Part shown: one piece after another, positions 34,788 to 41,334 of the stretch
Layout: each line of letters opens with the position of its first letter
How positions within the stretch are numbered: position 1 is the first letter of the stretch
Assembly (NCBI GenBank): GCA_002337385.1
Contig: DDFY01000008.1
Span: forward strand, 177,844-241,843
Reading direction: 5' to 3'
DNA from: Erythrobacter sp. UBA1916
GTDB lineage: Bacteria > Pseudomonadota > Alphaproteobacteria > Sphingomonadales > Sphingomonadaceae
Length of the DNA: 64,000 bases
Made by a program: the position numbers and the translations under genes
Notes under the pieces: model-generated
What the model was told of the DNA's origin: nothing
The model's database searches: none
The model's input: only the letters and a program-made list of their open reading frames with translations

Positions 34788-34830
34788 GCTTTTGTGATCC
34801 CATGATCCGCAGCGATTCGCAACCCTCAAC

Positions 34831-34847
34831 GTTCCCGAAACGGGAAC
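34831..34847. promoter_or_regulatory. inverted-repeat operator, copy 2 (higB side)
   Basis: GTTCCCGAAACGGGAAC is a perfect palindrome with 7-bp arms and AAA centre. It stands 41 bp before the higB start and 60 bp from copy 1, a typical antitoxin operator position. Confidence 0.8.
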
Positions 34848-34887
34848 AATTATGCTTGCGAAAAATGTCCAGCTATGCGATCGAGGA

Positions 34888-35196
34888 ATGAGATTGATTG
34901 GACGACCTCTACTTTTGCGTATGGCCGAGGATGCGGATGAAAATCTGCAGGATGACTTGCGCGCATTCGCCGCCGAGGTTGAAACGGCGTCCTGGAACTC
35001 TTCGAAGAGCCTTAAGCGGGCCTTTCCCGAGGCGCGCATTGAGGGGCGCCGCGCCCTCGTCGATCTTGACGAGCGCCATTGTGCGGTGATCATTGTAGAT
35101 TACGAGAGGAGCGTTACCGTGGTGGAATACGCTGGATTGAGGGCGGAATACCAAACGGCGGCTGCGACCGCTGCAAAGTCAGGGCGGCGCAAGTGA
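34888..35196 (+). CDS. higB: HigB-like mRNA interferase toxin
   Basis: A 102-residue protein of the HigB branch of the RelE superfamily: MRLIGRPLLLRMAEDADENL, then DLRAFAAEVETASWNSS, KSLKRAFPEARIEGRRALVD, AVIIVDYERSVTVVEYAGLR and the AEYQ end. This follows the HigB order of conserved blocks (R-I, W at the helix end, F at the strand, final G-H/R-AEY). The start at 34888 matches the family; an upstream ATG at 34852 is possible but would lie right after the operator. The stop overlaps the antitoxin start. Toxin action on ribosome-bound mRNA is known for the family. Confidence 0.8.
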   Translation: MRLIGRPLLLRMAEDADENLQDDLRAFAAEVETASWNSSKSLKRAFPEARIEGRRALVDLDERHCAVIIVDYERSVTVVEYAGLRAEYQTAAATAAKSGRRK

Positions 35197-36347
35197 GTCC
35201 CGTGACGACCGTGCGCACCGAAGCGCAGTATGAGAAGATGAGTGCACGGCTTGCCAAGCTGATCGCGTCCGGCGGGCCCGGCGAGGAAATCGAACTACTG
35301 TCTCTTGTGCTTGAGGATTATGAGCGCAAGAATTACGAAATCGAGGCTCCGACCCCATTGGCCGCAATACGTTTCCGTATGAAGCAAGCATCGTTGGCGC
35401 CGCGCGACCTCGAACCTTTTATTGGATCGCGTTCCCGTGTTTCCGAAGTTTTATCTGGCACAAGATCCCTGTCGCTTGACATGATACGAGCCCTCAACCG
35501 TCATCTTGGTATTCCGGCCGACGCCCTCATCAAGGAGGATGTCCCGCAACATGAGACTGTGATCGAAGCACCCTCGGTACATGCGATTCGAAAACTTCGC
35601 GATCTCGGGGTGATGAAGGCGAAAGAAGAATTCGAGGCTTTCATGGTTCGCATGATCGGGCCCGGTCATGCGCCGGCCTTCCTGCGCAAGTCACGCACCG
35701 AACGCACAAACGCGAAGACCGACCAGGCTGCGCTTACTGCTTGGCTGGCGACCGTGCGTCATCTTGCGGGGCGAGCAAAGGTGTCCAAGCCGAAGAAGAA
35801 GATGCGGGGAGCCGCAGCAGGTCGAAGGCTGGCACAGCTCAGCACGCTTCCAGACGGTCCGAAGAAAGCACGCGAGCTTCTACGCGAGTGGGGCATCGCC
35901 CTCGTCACGCTTGAACATCTCCCCGGTACCTATCTTGATGGGGCCGCAATGCGCCGCAACGACGGGGTTGACATCATAGCCATGACGCTGCGGCACGATC
36001 GCCTCGACAACTTCTGGTTCACCCTTCTCCACGAATTCTGCCATGTGTCGGAACACTTGGCGGAGGATACGCCTCTCATACTCGACGATCTCGATCTGAG
36101 GAGCTCGGAGGAGATCGAGGAGGAGGCCGACCTCTTCGCGCAGGACGCGCTAATACCGCGCGATATTTGGAAGAAATACGTCACGCCAGAAATGAGCACC
36201 GAGGAATTGGAGCTCATCGCCAGGAAGGCCAAGGTGCACGTGGCCATCGTTGCGGGTCGCTGGCAGAGAGAGCATTCTGACTACCGGCGCTTCGCGAAGA
36301 AGCTGGGACGCGGCGAGGTGCGCCGCCAGTTTGAGAATCGCACTTAG
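35193..36347 (+). CDS. HigA-like HTH antitoxin fused to ImmA/IrrE peptidase
   Basis: A 384-residue protein. The start is GTG 35193, overlapping the higB stop by 4 bp, with AGGGCGG before it; a longer frame from 35079 would overlap higB coding sequence deeply and is unlikely. An HTH domain lies at about residues 55-110 (RFRMKQASLAPRDLEPFIG, SRSRVSEVLSGTRSLSLDMI). A C-terminal ImmA/IrrE metallopeptidase domain has HEFCH at 280-284 (zinc His pair and catalytic Glu) and a later EEADLFAQDALIP with the third ligand. It would bind HigB and the operators at 34771 and 34831, and could cleave a partner on a damage or infection signal. Confidence 0.85.
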   Translation: MSPVTTVRTEAQYEKMSARLAKLIASGGPGEEIELLSLVLEDYERKNYEIEAPTPLAAIRFRMKQASLAPRDLEPFIGSRSRVSEVLSGTRSLSLDMIRALNRHLGIPADALIKEDVPQHETVIEAPSVHAIRKLRDLGVMKAKEEFEAFMVRMIGPGHAPAFLRKSRTERTNAKTDQAALTAWLATVRHLAGRAKVSKPKKKMRGAAAGRRLAQLSTLPDGPKKARELLREWGIALVTLEHLPGTYLDGAAMRRNDGVDIIAMTLRHDRLDNFWFTLLHEFCHVSEHLAEDTPLILDDLDLRSSEEIEEEADLFAQDALIPRDIWKKYVTPEMSTEELELIARKAKVHVAIVAGRWQREHSDYRRFAKKLGRGEVRRQFENRT

Positions 36348-36676
36348 ACATTGAGGCAAATGGCGGCATTGAGAAGCTGGCGGCAGTGGCGAATGCACCT
36401 GCTCTTGGGTCGACTGCGGCTCCAGCAATTGCCTCCTCTGAGTGTCGGCCTTCCCATTTCTCATTCGGAAACCGGACAGGTAGAAGACGGCCCAGTTGCC
36501 GTTACTGGCAAGCGACTGAACGTAGGGCACCTTTTATTGGCGAGCTGTTCCGGTGCGGAAAAATGACGGCTATGTCGGCGGCAACGGGCTGGGCTTGCGC
36601 CGATGACGCCGGTGCCTCTCTAGAAATTTCGTGCTTATTCCCGCGAAAACTGCGACAAGGCCGGGAAGGTTCGTCT
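36348..36676 (+). other. intergenic stretch, no gene supported
   Basis: 329 bp between the antitoxin and the next pair. Frames here are open by chance, without a ribosome site or family pattern. The likely promoter of the 36677-38571 pair should be here, but no clear -35/-10 is seen. Confidence 0.4.
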
Positions 36677-37009
36677 ATGGGTGCTCCTCACAATGAGCGT
36701 ATGGCTGGGGGCGAGTCGATGGAAGCTGTGTTCAGGCTCAGGGGTGGCAAAGCCGAAGTCGAGGCAGCCTTGACGGACATCGCCGCACTTTCCGGCGTGG
36801 AAACGGTGCGGGGGACGCCCGAGCCGGTCGTCGGCTCGGTATTGTCGCGCGGGCGACAGCATCAGATCGAACTTGTCGAGTGCATCGTGTCGGTCGTGCT
36901 GGGGCTCGCCACCTCAGCCGCTTATGATGGTCTGAAGGCTGCGGTGGCCGCCATCGGCAAGCGGCGGGAAATAGAGGCCACAGAGGAGGACGAGTCCACG
37001 CCGCAATGA
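36677..37009 (+). CDS. small unknown protein with one hydrophobic helix
   Basis: A 110-residue protein; the start at 36677 is chosen because GGGAAGG lies about 10 nt upstream, and the long frame before it has no such support. The N-terminal half reads as a small alpha/beta unit (AVFRLRGGKAEVEAALTDIA, ALSGVETVRGTPEPVVGS). A hydrophobic helix follows (about 64-92, ELVECIVSVVLGLATSAAYD then LKAAVAAIGK), with a charged acidic tail. I recognise no family. The stop overlaps the next start (ATGA), so it works with the HENVH protein; a membrane-associated or regulatory partner is possible. Confidence 0.55.
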   Translation: MGAPHNERMAGGESMEAVFRLRGGKAEVEAALTDIAALSGVETVRGTPEPVVGSVLSRGRQHQIELVECIVSVVLGLATSAAYDGLKAAVAAIGKRREIEATEEDESTPQ

Positions 37010-38571
37010 TCCCGGCGGCTCCCGTTCTACAACGCCCGGTGCATCGATCTTTTTTCTCGGGATCGCACTACAATCCGTATTTCCTTATTACGCGAAACGC
37101 GCACCGGTTGAAGGAATTGGATCCAAGCGACTCGACTGCCACGCTCGATTTCAACCTCGCGCATATCCATGAGAACGTTCATTGGTTCCAACATGTCGGA
37201 ACGACATACGGCGCGTTCATGGACGCCCTGCGATCGTCGCAGCGCTACGTCCTCATGCGCTTTCTGCGCGAGCTGCCTCGCACCCAGCGCAAAGCCCTGC
37301 TTGAGGATCGACTGAAGACTGGCCGACCGTTCATCGAGCTGGACCCGCGAACCCAATATCCAAAGGACATCACCTTCGACGCGCCCGCAGTCAGCCTCGT
37401 GAAGCAAATCTGGTTCGATCATCAATGGCTGCACGCCAGTTTCGAGGACTCGCGTGCGACCGATCGACTGGGCCATCCGCCCGTTGATGCCTGCTCCAAC
37501 GTCATGGCAGACGTCATCTTGAACGCCTGCGACACGCACGGCTTCCTGTCGCCGGACTATAACGCCGACAGCCATGTCGGTGCGCGCGACTGGTACTTCA
37601 CCACCGATAGAACGATCGCCGAGGTGGTGACGGAGATCGACGGAGAGCGGGTCCACGTTACATCCGTCGGGCTCATGGAATGCGCAGCGTCGCTCAACGA
37701 GCTGCAGTGGCTCCAGGGCAATATGATCGGCGTGGTCGCGCCCGATGAGTTGAAGCGCATCGTTCAGGCGAGGATCGAGGAGTTTGTCGGCAGCAGCTAC
37801 TCAATACCCTTTAAGCTGTTCCACCTCGCATCCGACAGACCCCGCACGAGGTCCAGCACCCTGTGGCTTTCGCTCAATCTTTTGGTTTTCTTCGCGCTGA
37901 ATCCGCCTCTTCCCCCAAGAATCCTCTCGCGTCCACGCGAGCCCTTGACCTGGCCAGAAGTGTATCCGCCGATCCGCTTCTTTATGGGGCTTCGCGTCCT
38001 CGACGACATCGAGCCGATCTCCGATCCGCAGTCGGTCGTTGAAATGCAACGCTACATCGCGGACATCGCCAATGCCACCGGCCTCGAATATTGCGGCGAC
38101 GTCCCCATACCGCAGCGAAAATACACCACCGCAGAATGGGATGCCGCTTCCGAGACGGAGAACTACCCCCTCTCCATCGACGACGAATTGATTATCCAAG
38201 CGCAGCTGCGCGTCGAACGCATACCCGACCGCCTCCCGCTCATCGCCAATTTTGCAAGCTGTCTGCAAGGCAAGCTGAGCAGGCAATTCGCCCGCCTGAT
38301 CTTTGCGCATGAGGAACGCTACGACTTCTTAGGGCCGCCACTCGAATTTTTGAAGAATGGCAAGGTAGGCTTTCGCGGCTCGGCCGCCTTCGGCAACAAT
38401 GTCGTTCGATCCGTCGCCGTCAGCGCTGCCCTATTCGAGTTCGCTTGCGGCGCAGGCAAATTCTCGCTCGCCGAGTTGCCTTCCGAAGTCGGACGCGGCG
38501 ACAATATGTTTCGCTTTATGGAAGATACGCTCCACCATCTGATCGTCGAAACCGATAACGTCTATAAATGA
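37006..38571 (+). CDS. unknown 521-residue protein with HExxH motif
   Basis: A soluble protein with no signal peptide. H55-E-N-V-H59, in LAHIHENVHWFQHVGTTYGA, is a zincin-type metal site in a helix, and H63 is a third nearby His. A possible second helix holding a ligand Glu is GLMECAASLNELQWLQG (about residues 220-236). The remaining sequence is rich in helices, with DRPRTRSSTLWLSLNLLVFF in the middle and a C-terminal VSAALFEFACG. I know no named family. It is coupled to the 110-residue gene upstream and sits in the defence island between the HigBA pair and ParDE, so a protease role in defence is plausible but unproven. Confidence 0.6.
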   Translation: MIPAAPVLQRPVHRSFFSGSHYNPYFLITRNAHRLKELDPSDSTATLDFNLAHIHENVHWFQHVGTTYGAFMDALRSSQRYVLMRFLRELPRTQRKALLEDRLKTGRPFIELDPRTQYPKDITFDAPAVSLVKQIWFDHQWLHASFEDSRATDRLGHPPVDACSNVMADVILNACDTHGFLSPDYNADSHVGARDWYFTTDRTIAEVVTEIDGERVHVTSVGLMECAASLNELQWLQGNMIGVVAPDELKRIVQARIEEFVGSSYSIPFKLFHLASDRPRTRSSTLWLSLNLLVFFALNPPLPPRILSRPREPLTWPEVYPPIRFFMGLRVLDDIEPISDPQSVVEMQRYIADIANATGLEYCGDVPIPQRKYTTAEWDAASETENYPLSIDDELIIQAQLRVERIPDRLPLIANFASCLQGKLSRQFARLIFAHEERYDFLGPPLEFLKNGKVGFRGSAAFGNNVVRSVAVSAALFEFACGAGKFSLAELPSEVGRGDNMFRFMEDTLHHLIVETDNVYK

Positions 38572-38904
38572 GCGGCGAAGGGTCGGTGTGACGGCCTCCC
38601 AGACCGAAATTTGCGTGGTTTTCAGGCGGGGGCCGACGCGATCGCCCTTAGCAGAAACGATTATCGAAGACTTCCTTGGTGTTCTGGCTGGCAGTCTCGC
38701 ATCATAGCGGTAGCTGACTTCGTCAGCGCCGCTCTGTGATGATCGGGAACCTTTCCTAGTGAAACCACCAATACAAGGGTGGAGCCCTTCGCTGAACGAA
38801 AGGCCGTTTTCAGGGAAGTTGCGCGGTGGACTGAACGACGGCTATTCAGGCGAAAGCTGTCACCATGAGACACCGCAATTGTCGTAGGTAGGGTGAGCCG
38901 ATCT
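38572..38904 (-). other. intergenic stretch, no gene supported
   Basis: 333 bp with no credible gene. A GATCGGGAAC half-site (38741-38750) matches the arm of the CBASS/HigBA operator, but no second arm is present. A CGGCTATTCAGG-type remnant suggests old recombination. Confidence 0.35.
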
Positions 38905-39219
38905 CTACTGCGGCAAATCCTCACGAAAACGGTCAATCTGATGCATCCGTTCGTGAAGCACGGTGACGATCCCGACCGTGTCATCGGACAGCACCCGCCA
39001 ATAGATATAGTGATGTTCGTAGCGGCAGTAGAATCCGTCCACTCCAAACTCGGCCGGAACCGGACGCCATCGAATATTTCGAGCCGCGATTTCCTCGAAC
39101 CGCTCGAACAGGCCTCGAATATAGCGAGCTGCCTGCTCCTCGCCCCACGTGTCGCGGGTATAGACGTAAATTTCGTCGAGACGGCGACCCGCGCGATCCT
39201 GGACGCGAAAGACGGCCAC
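38905..39219 (-). CDS. parE: ParE-like toxin
   Basis: A 104-residue protein of the RelE/ParE superfamily. Conserved blocks: FRVQDRAGRRLDEIYVYTRD with TWGEEQAARYIRGLFERFE, RPVPAEFGVDGFYCRYEHHY and IYWRVLSDDTVGIVTVLHE, ending RMHQIDRFRED. ParE toxins block DNA gyrase. It follows the ParD gene by 4 bp on the minus strand and is the usual second gene of the pair. Such pairs stabilise mobile elements; here it stands at the right edge of the defence island. Confidence 0.88.
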   Translation of the reverse strand: MAVFRVQDRAGRRLDEIYVYTRDTWGEEQAARYIRGLFERFEEIAARNIRWRPVPAEFGVDGFYCRYEHHYIYWRVLSDDTVGIVTVLHERMHQIDRFREDLPQ

Positions 39220-39223
39220 GCGA

Positions 39224-39481
39224 TCAACCCCGCGCGTTGCGGGCGATCACCGTTTCGGCATCAAGGGCCTCATAGGCCGATTCCGGCGCCGCGAAAGCGG
39301 CGGTCAGTTCGGCTTTCAGTCGCTCGAACCCTTCGGCCTCGACCCGCTCCTTGTCGCGGCGGATGAGGTCGCGGACATATTCGCTGACATTCTCATAGGC
39401 ACCGCCGTCGCCGATATTGTCGGCGACGAACTCGCCCAGCGTGCCGCTCACACGCACATTCAGAGTCATGGCCTTGGGCAT
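39224..39481 (-). CDS. parD: ParD-like antitoxin
   Basis: An 85-residue ribbon-helix-helix antitoxin: MTLNVRVSGTLGEFVADNIG, then AYENVSEYVRDLIRRDKERV and the toxin-binding helix FERLKAELTAAFAAPESAYE. The first Met at 39481 has GAAGGA upstream; Met5 is an alternative. It binds ParE and represses its own promoter, for which the inverted repeat at 39508-39524 is a good site. Confidence 0.88.
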   Translation of the reverse strand: MPKAMTLNVRVSGTLGEFVADNIGDGGAYENVSEYVRDLIRRDKERVEAEGFERLKAELTAAFAAPESAYEALDAETVIARNARG

Positions 39482-39507
39482 GGCATTGTCCTTCGATCAT
39501 TCGTCCT

Positions 39508-39524
39508 CAATATAAGGAATATTG
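39508..39524 (-). promoter_or_regulatory. parDE operator/promoter
   Basis: CAATAT-AAGGA-ATATTG inverted repeat 27 bp upstream of parD. On the minus strand TTGTCC is followed by TATATT, a fair -35 and -10, so the operator overlaps the promoter, as expected for autoregulated antitoxins. Confidence 0.65.
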
Positions 39525-39568
39525 TGGACAAGCGCAACGACCTCTCCGTCTAAAGTGTCGCAGTATTA

Positions 39569-39582
39569 AACCATCGATGGTT
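39569..39582. promoter_or_regulatory. perfect 14-bp palindrome before trbB
   Basis: AACCATCGATGGTT is fully palindromic and lies 167 bp before trbB, between parDE and the transfer operon. It is a candidate operator for the trb genes; no protein can be assigned. Confidence 0.5.
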
Positions 39583-39614
39583 CCCTCATGCCACTCCCCA
39601 GGCGTCAGGGGCTC

Positions 39615-39649
39615 CTACGCCATTCTCTGTCTTTCTTCGCTAGCCTGCG
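39615..39649 (+). repeat. 35-bp direct repeat, copy 2 (before trbB)
   Basis: Matches 25681-25715 at 30 of 35 positions. It ends 100 bp before the trbB start. Confidence 0.7.
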
Positions 39650-39749
39650 ACGCGCGCATTTTCCTGTTGAGTCCCATCGCTTTGCGGCTTTCTTGATGGG
39701 CCTCTGACGTCGGGCGGCGGTTCGCCTGGCAGACAAGCAGGGGCTGACC

Positions 39750-40736
39750 TTGACCGTCCATCCGATCCGTTCCGAGGCAAGTTCACGCGGCGCGCGCATG
39801 CTGCGCACGGCGCTCGGACTGTCGATCGCAGCCTGGCTCGACGATGCGACGGTGATCGAGGTCATGTTGAACCCCGACGGCAGGCTCTGGGTCGACCGAC
39901 TGGGCGAAGGCATCGCCGACACCGGCATGACGCTGTCCGCTGCCGATGGCGAACGCATCGTCCGCCTCGTCGCGCATCACGTCGGCGTCGAGGTTCATGC
40001 CCGATGCCCGCGCGTGTCGGCGGAGCTGCCGGAGAGCGGCGAGCGGTTCGAGGGTCTGCTGCCCCCCGTGGTAGCCGCGCCCGCGTTCGCTATCCGCAAG
40101 CCCGCTGTCGCCGTATTCACGCTCGACGATTATGCTCGCACTGGCATTATGTCGGCGGCCGAAGCTACGGTGCTGCGCGAGGGCGTAGAAACGCACGCAA
40201 ACATCCTCGTCGCTGGTGGTACAGGCAGCGGCAAGACAACGCTGGTCAATGCGCTGCTGGCGGAAGTGGCGAAGACCGCCGATCGCATCGTGCTGATCGA
40301 GGATACGCGCGAGCTGCAGTGCGCCGCGCCCAACCTCGTCGCCATGCGCACCAAGGATGGCGTCGTCTCGCTGTCCGACCTCGTGCGCTCCAGCCTTCGC
40401 TTGAGGCCCGACCGAATCCCCATCGGCGAAGTGCGGGGCCCCGAAGCGCTCGACTTGCTCAAGGCATGGGGCACCGGACATCCTGGCGGGATCGGCACTA
40501 TCCATGCCGGAACCGCGCTCGGTGCGCTGCGGCGGATGGAACAGCTCATCCAGGAGGCCGTCGTCACGGTCCCGCGCGCGCTGCTCGCGGAGACCATCGA
40601 CATCGTCGCCGTGCTGGTCCGCGACGGGCACGGCCGCCGCTTGACCGAACTCGCCCGCGTTGACGGGCTTGATTCTTCCACCGGCGACTACCGCCTCACT
40701 GCGCTTTCCCAGCCCTCATCAGGAGACCTGCCATGA
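39750..40736 (+). CDS. trbB: conjugative transfer ATPase TrbB (VirB11-like)
   Basis: A 328-residue hexameric ATPase that powers pilus assembly and transfer. Visible are WLDDATVIEVMLNPDGRLWV in the N-terminal domain, Walker A (VAGGTGSGKTTLVNALL, about 152-168), the Asp box (RIVLIEDTRELQCAAPN), the LRLRPDRIPIGEVRGPEALD region and GGIGTIHAGTA with the His box. The start at TTG 39750 keeps the conserved SEASSRGARML segment; an ATG at 39798 would lose it. It begins the trbB-I operon and overlaps trbC by 4 bp. Confidence 0.93.
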   Translation: MTVHPIRSEASSRGARMLRTALGLSIAAWLDDATVIEVMLNPDGRLWVDRLGEGIADTGMTLSAADGERIVRLVAHHVGVEVHARCPRVSAELPESGERFEGLLPPVVAAPAFAIRKPAVAVFTLDDYARTGIMSAAEATVLREGVETHANILVAGGTGSGKTTLVNALLAEVAKTADRIVLIEDTRELQCAAPNLVAMRTKDGVVSLSDLVRSSLRLRPDRIPIGEVRGPEALDLLKAWGTGHPGGIGTIHAGTALGALRRMEQLIQEAVVTVPRALLAETIDIVAVLVRDGHGRRLTELARVDGLDSSTGDYRLTALSQPSSGDLP

Positions 40737-41065
40737 TCCATGCTATCAGGCATGGCGCCCGCCGCGCTATGCTTGTCGTCACCGCCAGCGTGATTGCGCT
40801 GTCCCTGTCTTCGCCTGCTTATGCCGGCGGATCGTCGATGCCGTGGGAAGCTCCGCTACAAAGCATCCTCGAAAGCATCGAGGGACCGGTAGCGAAGATC
40901 ATCGCGGTGATGATCATCATCATTACCGGTTTGACGCTGGCGTTCGGTGACACTTCGGGCGGCGCGCGGCGGCTGATCCAGATCGTATTCGGGATCAGCA
41001 TCGCCTTCGCCGCCAGTTCCTTCTTCCTGTCGTTCTTCAGCTTCGGCGGCGGGGCGCTGGTCTGA
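40733..41065 (+). CDS. trbC: pilin TrbC (VirB2-like)
   Basis: A 110-residue precursor with a signal region (LVVTASVIALSLSSPAYAGG, cleaved after about residue 31) and two hydrophobic helices (AKIIAVMIIIITGLTLAFG; LIQIVFGISIAFAASSFFLS). This is the layout of TrbC/VirB2, the main pilus subunit. In RP4-type systems LepB and TraF (encoded here at 17793) process it to a cyclic form. Overlaps: 4 bp with trbB and 1 bp with trbD. Confidence 0.92.
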   Translation: MIHAIRHGARRAMLVVTASVIALSLSSPAYAGGSSMPWEAPLQSILESIEGPVAKIIAVMIIIITGLTLAFGDTSGGARRLIQIVFGISIAFAASSFFLSFFSFGGGALV

Positions 41066-41334
41066 TGGAACCGGGCGAACCGATCCCTGGCTATATGGCG
41101 CCGGTGCATCGCGCACTCACCGAGCCGATCCTGCTTGGCGGTGCGCCGCGCAGCCTTGCGATCCTCAACGGCACGCTGGCAGGCGCCATCGGACTCGGTT
41201 TGCGGCTCTGGATAGTTGGGATAGCCATCTGGGCCATCGGCCATGCCCTATCGGTCTGGGCTGCGCGGCGCGATCCGCAGTTCGTGGACGTTGCCCGGCG
41301 ACATCTGCGCTACCCGACCTGGATGCGGCCATGA
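41065..41334 (+). CDS. trbD: TrbD (VirB3-like) membrane protein
   Basis: An 89-residue inner-membrane protein with PGYMAPVHRALTEPILLGGA near the N terminus, the VirB3 family start, followed by two close hydrophobic helices (about residues 30-68) and a short RHLRYPTWMRP tail. VirB3/TrbD works with the VirB4/TrbE ATPase, whose gene overlaps it by 4 bp. Confidence 0.9.
   Translation: MEPGEPIPGYMAPVHRALTEPILLGGAPRSLAILNGTLAGAIGLGLRLWIVGIAIWAIGHALSVWAARRDPQFVDVARRHLRYPTWMRP

Noticed and set aside
35079..35192. Longer start for the HTH-peptidase protein
   Set aside because: It would overlap higB coding sequence by over 110 bp; the GTG at 35193 overlaps the higB stop by 4 bp and has a ribosome site.
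36386..36676. Longer start for the 110-residue protein
   Set aside because: The extra 97 residues are Arg/Ser/Ala-rich without pattern, and only the ATG at 36677 has a ribosome site.
38741..38750. GATCGGGAAC as a third operator of the HTH-peptidase protein
   Set aside because: Only one arm is present and no regulated gene starts beside it; probably chance.
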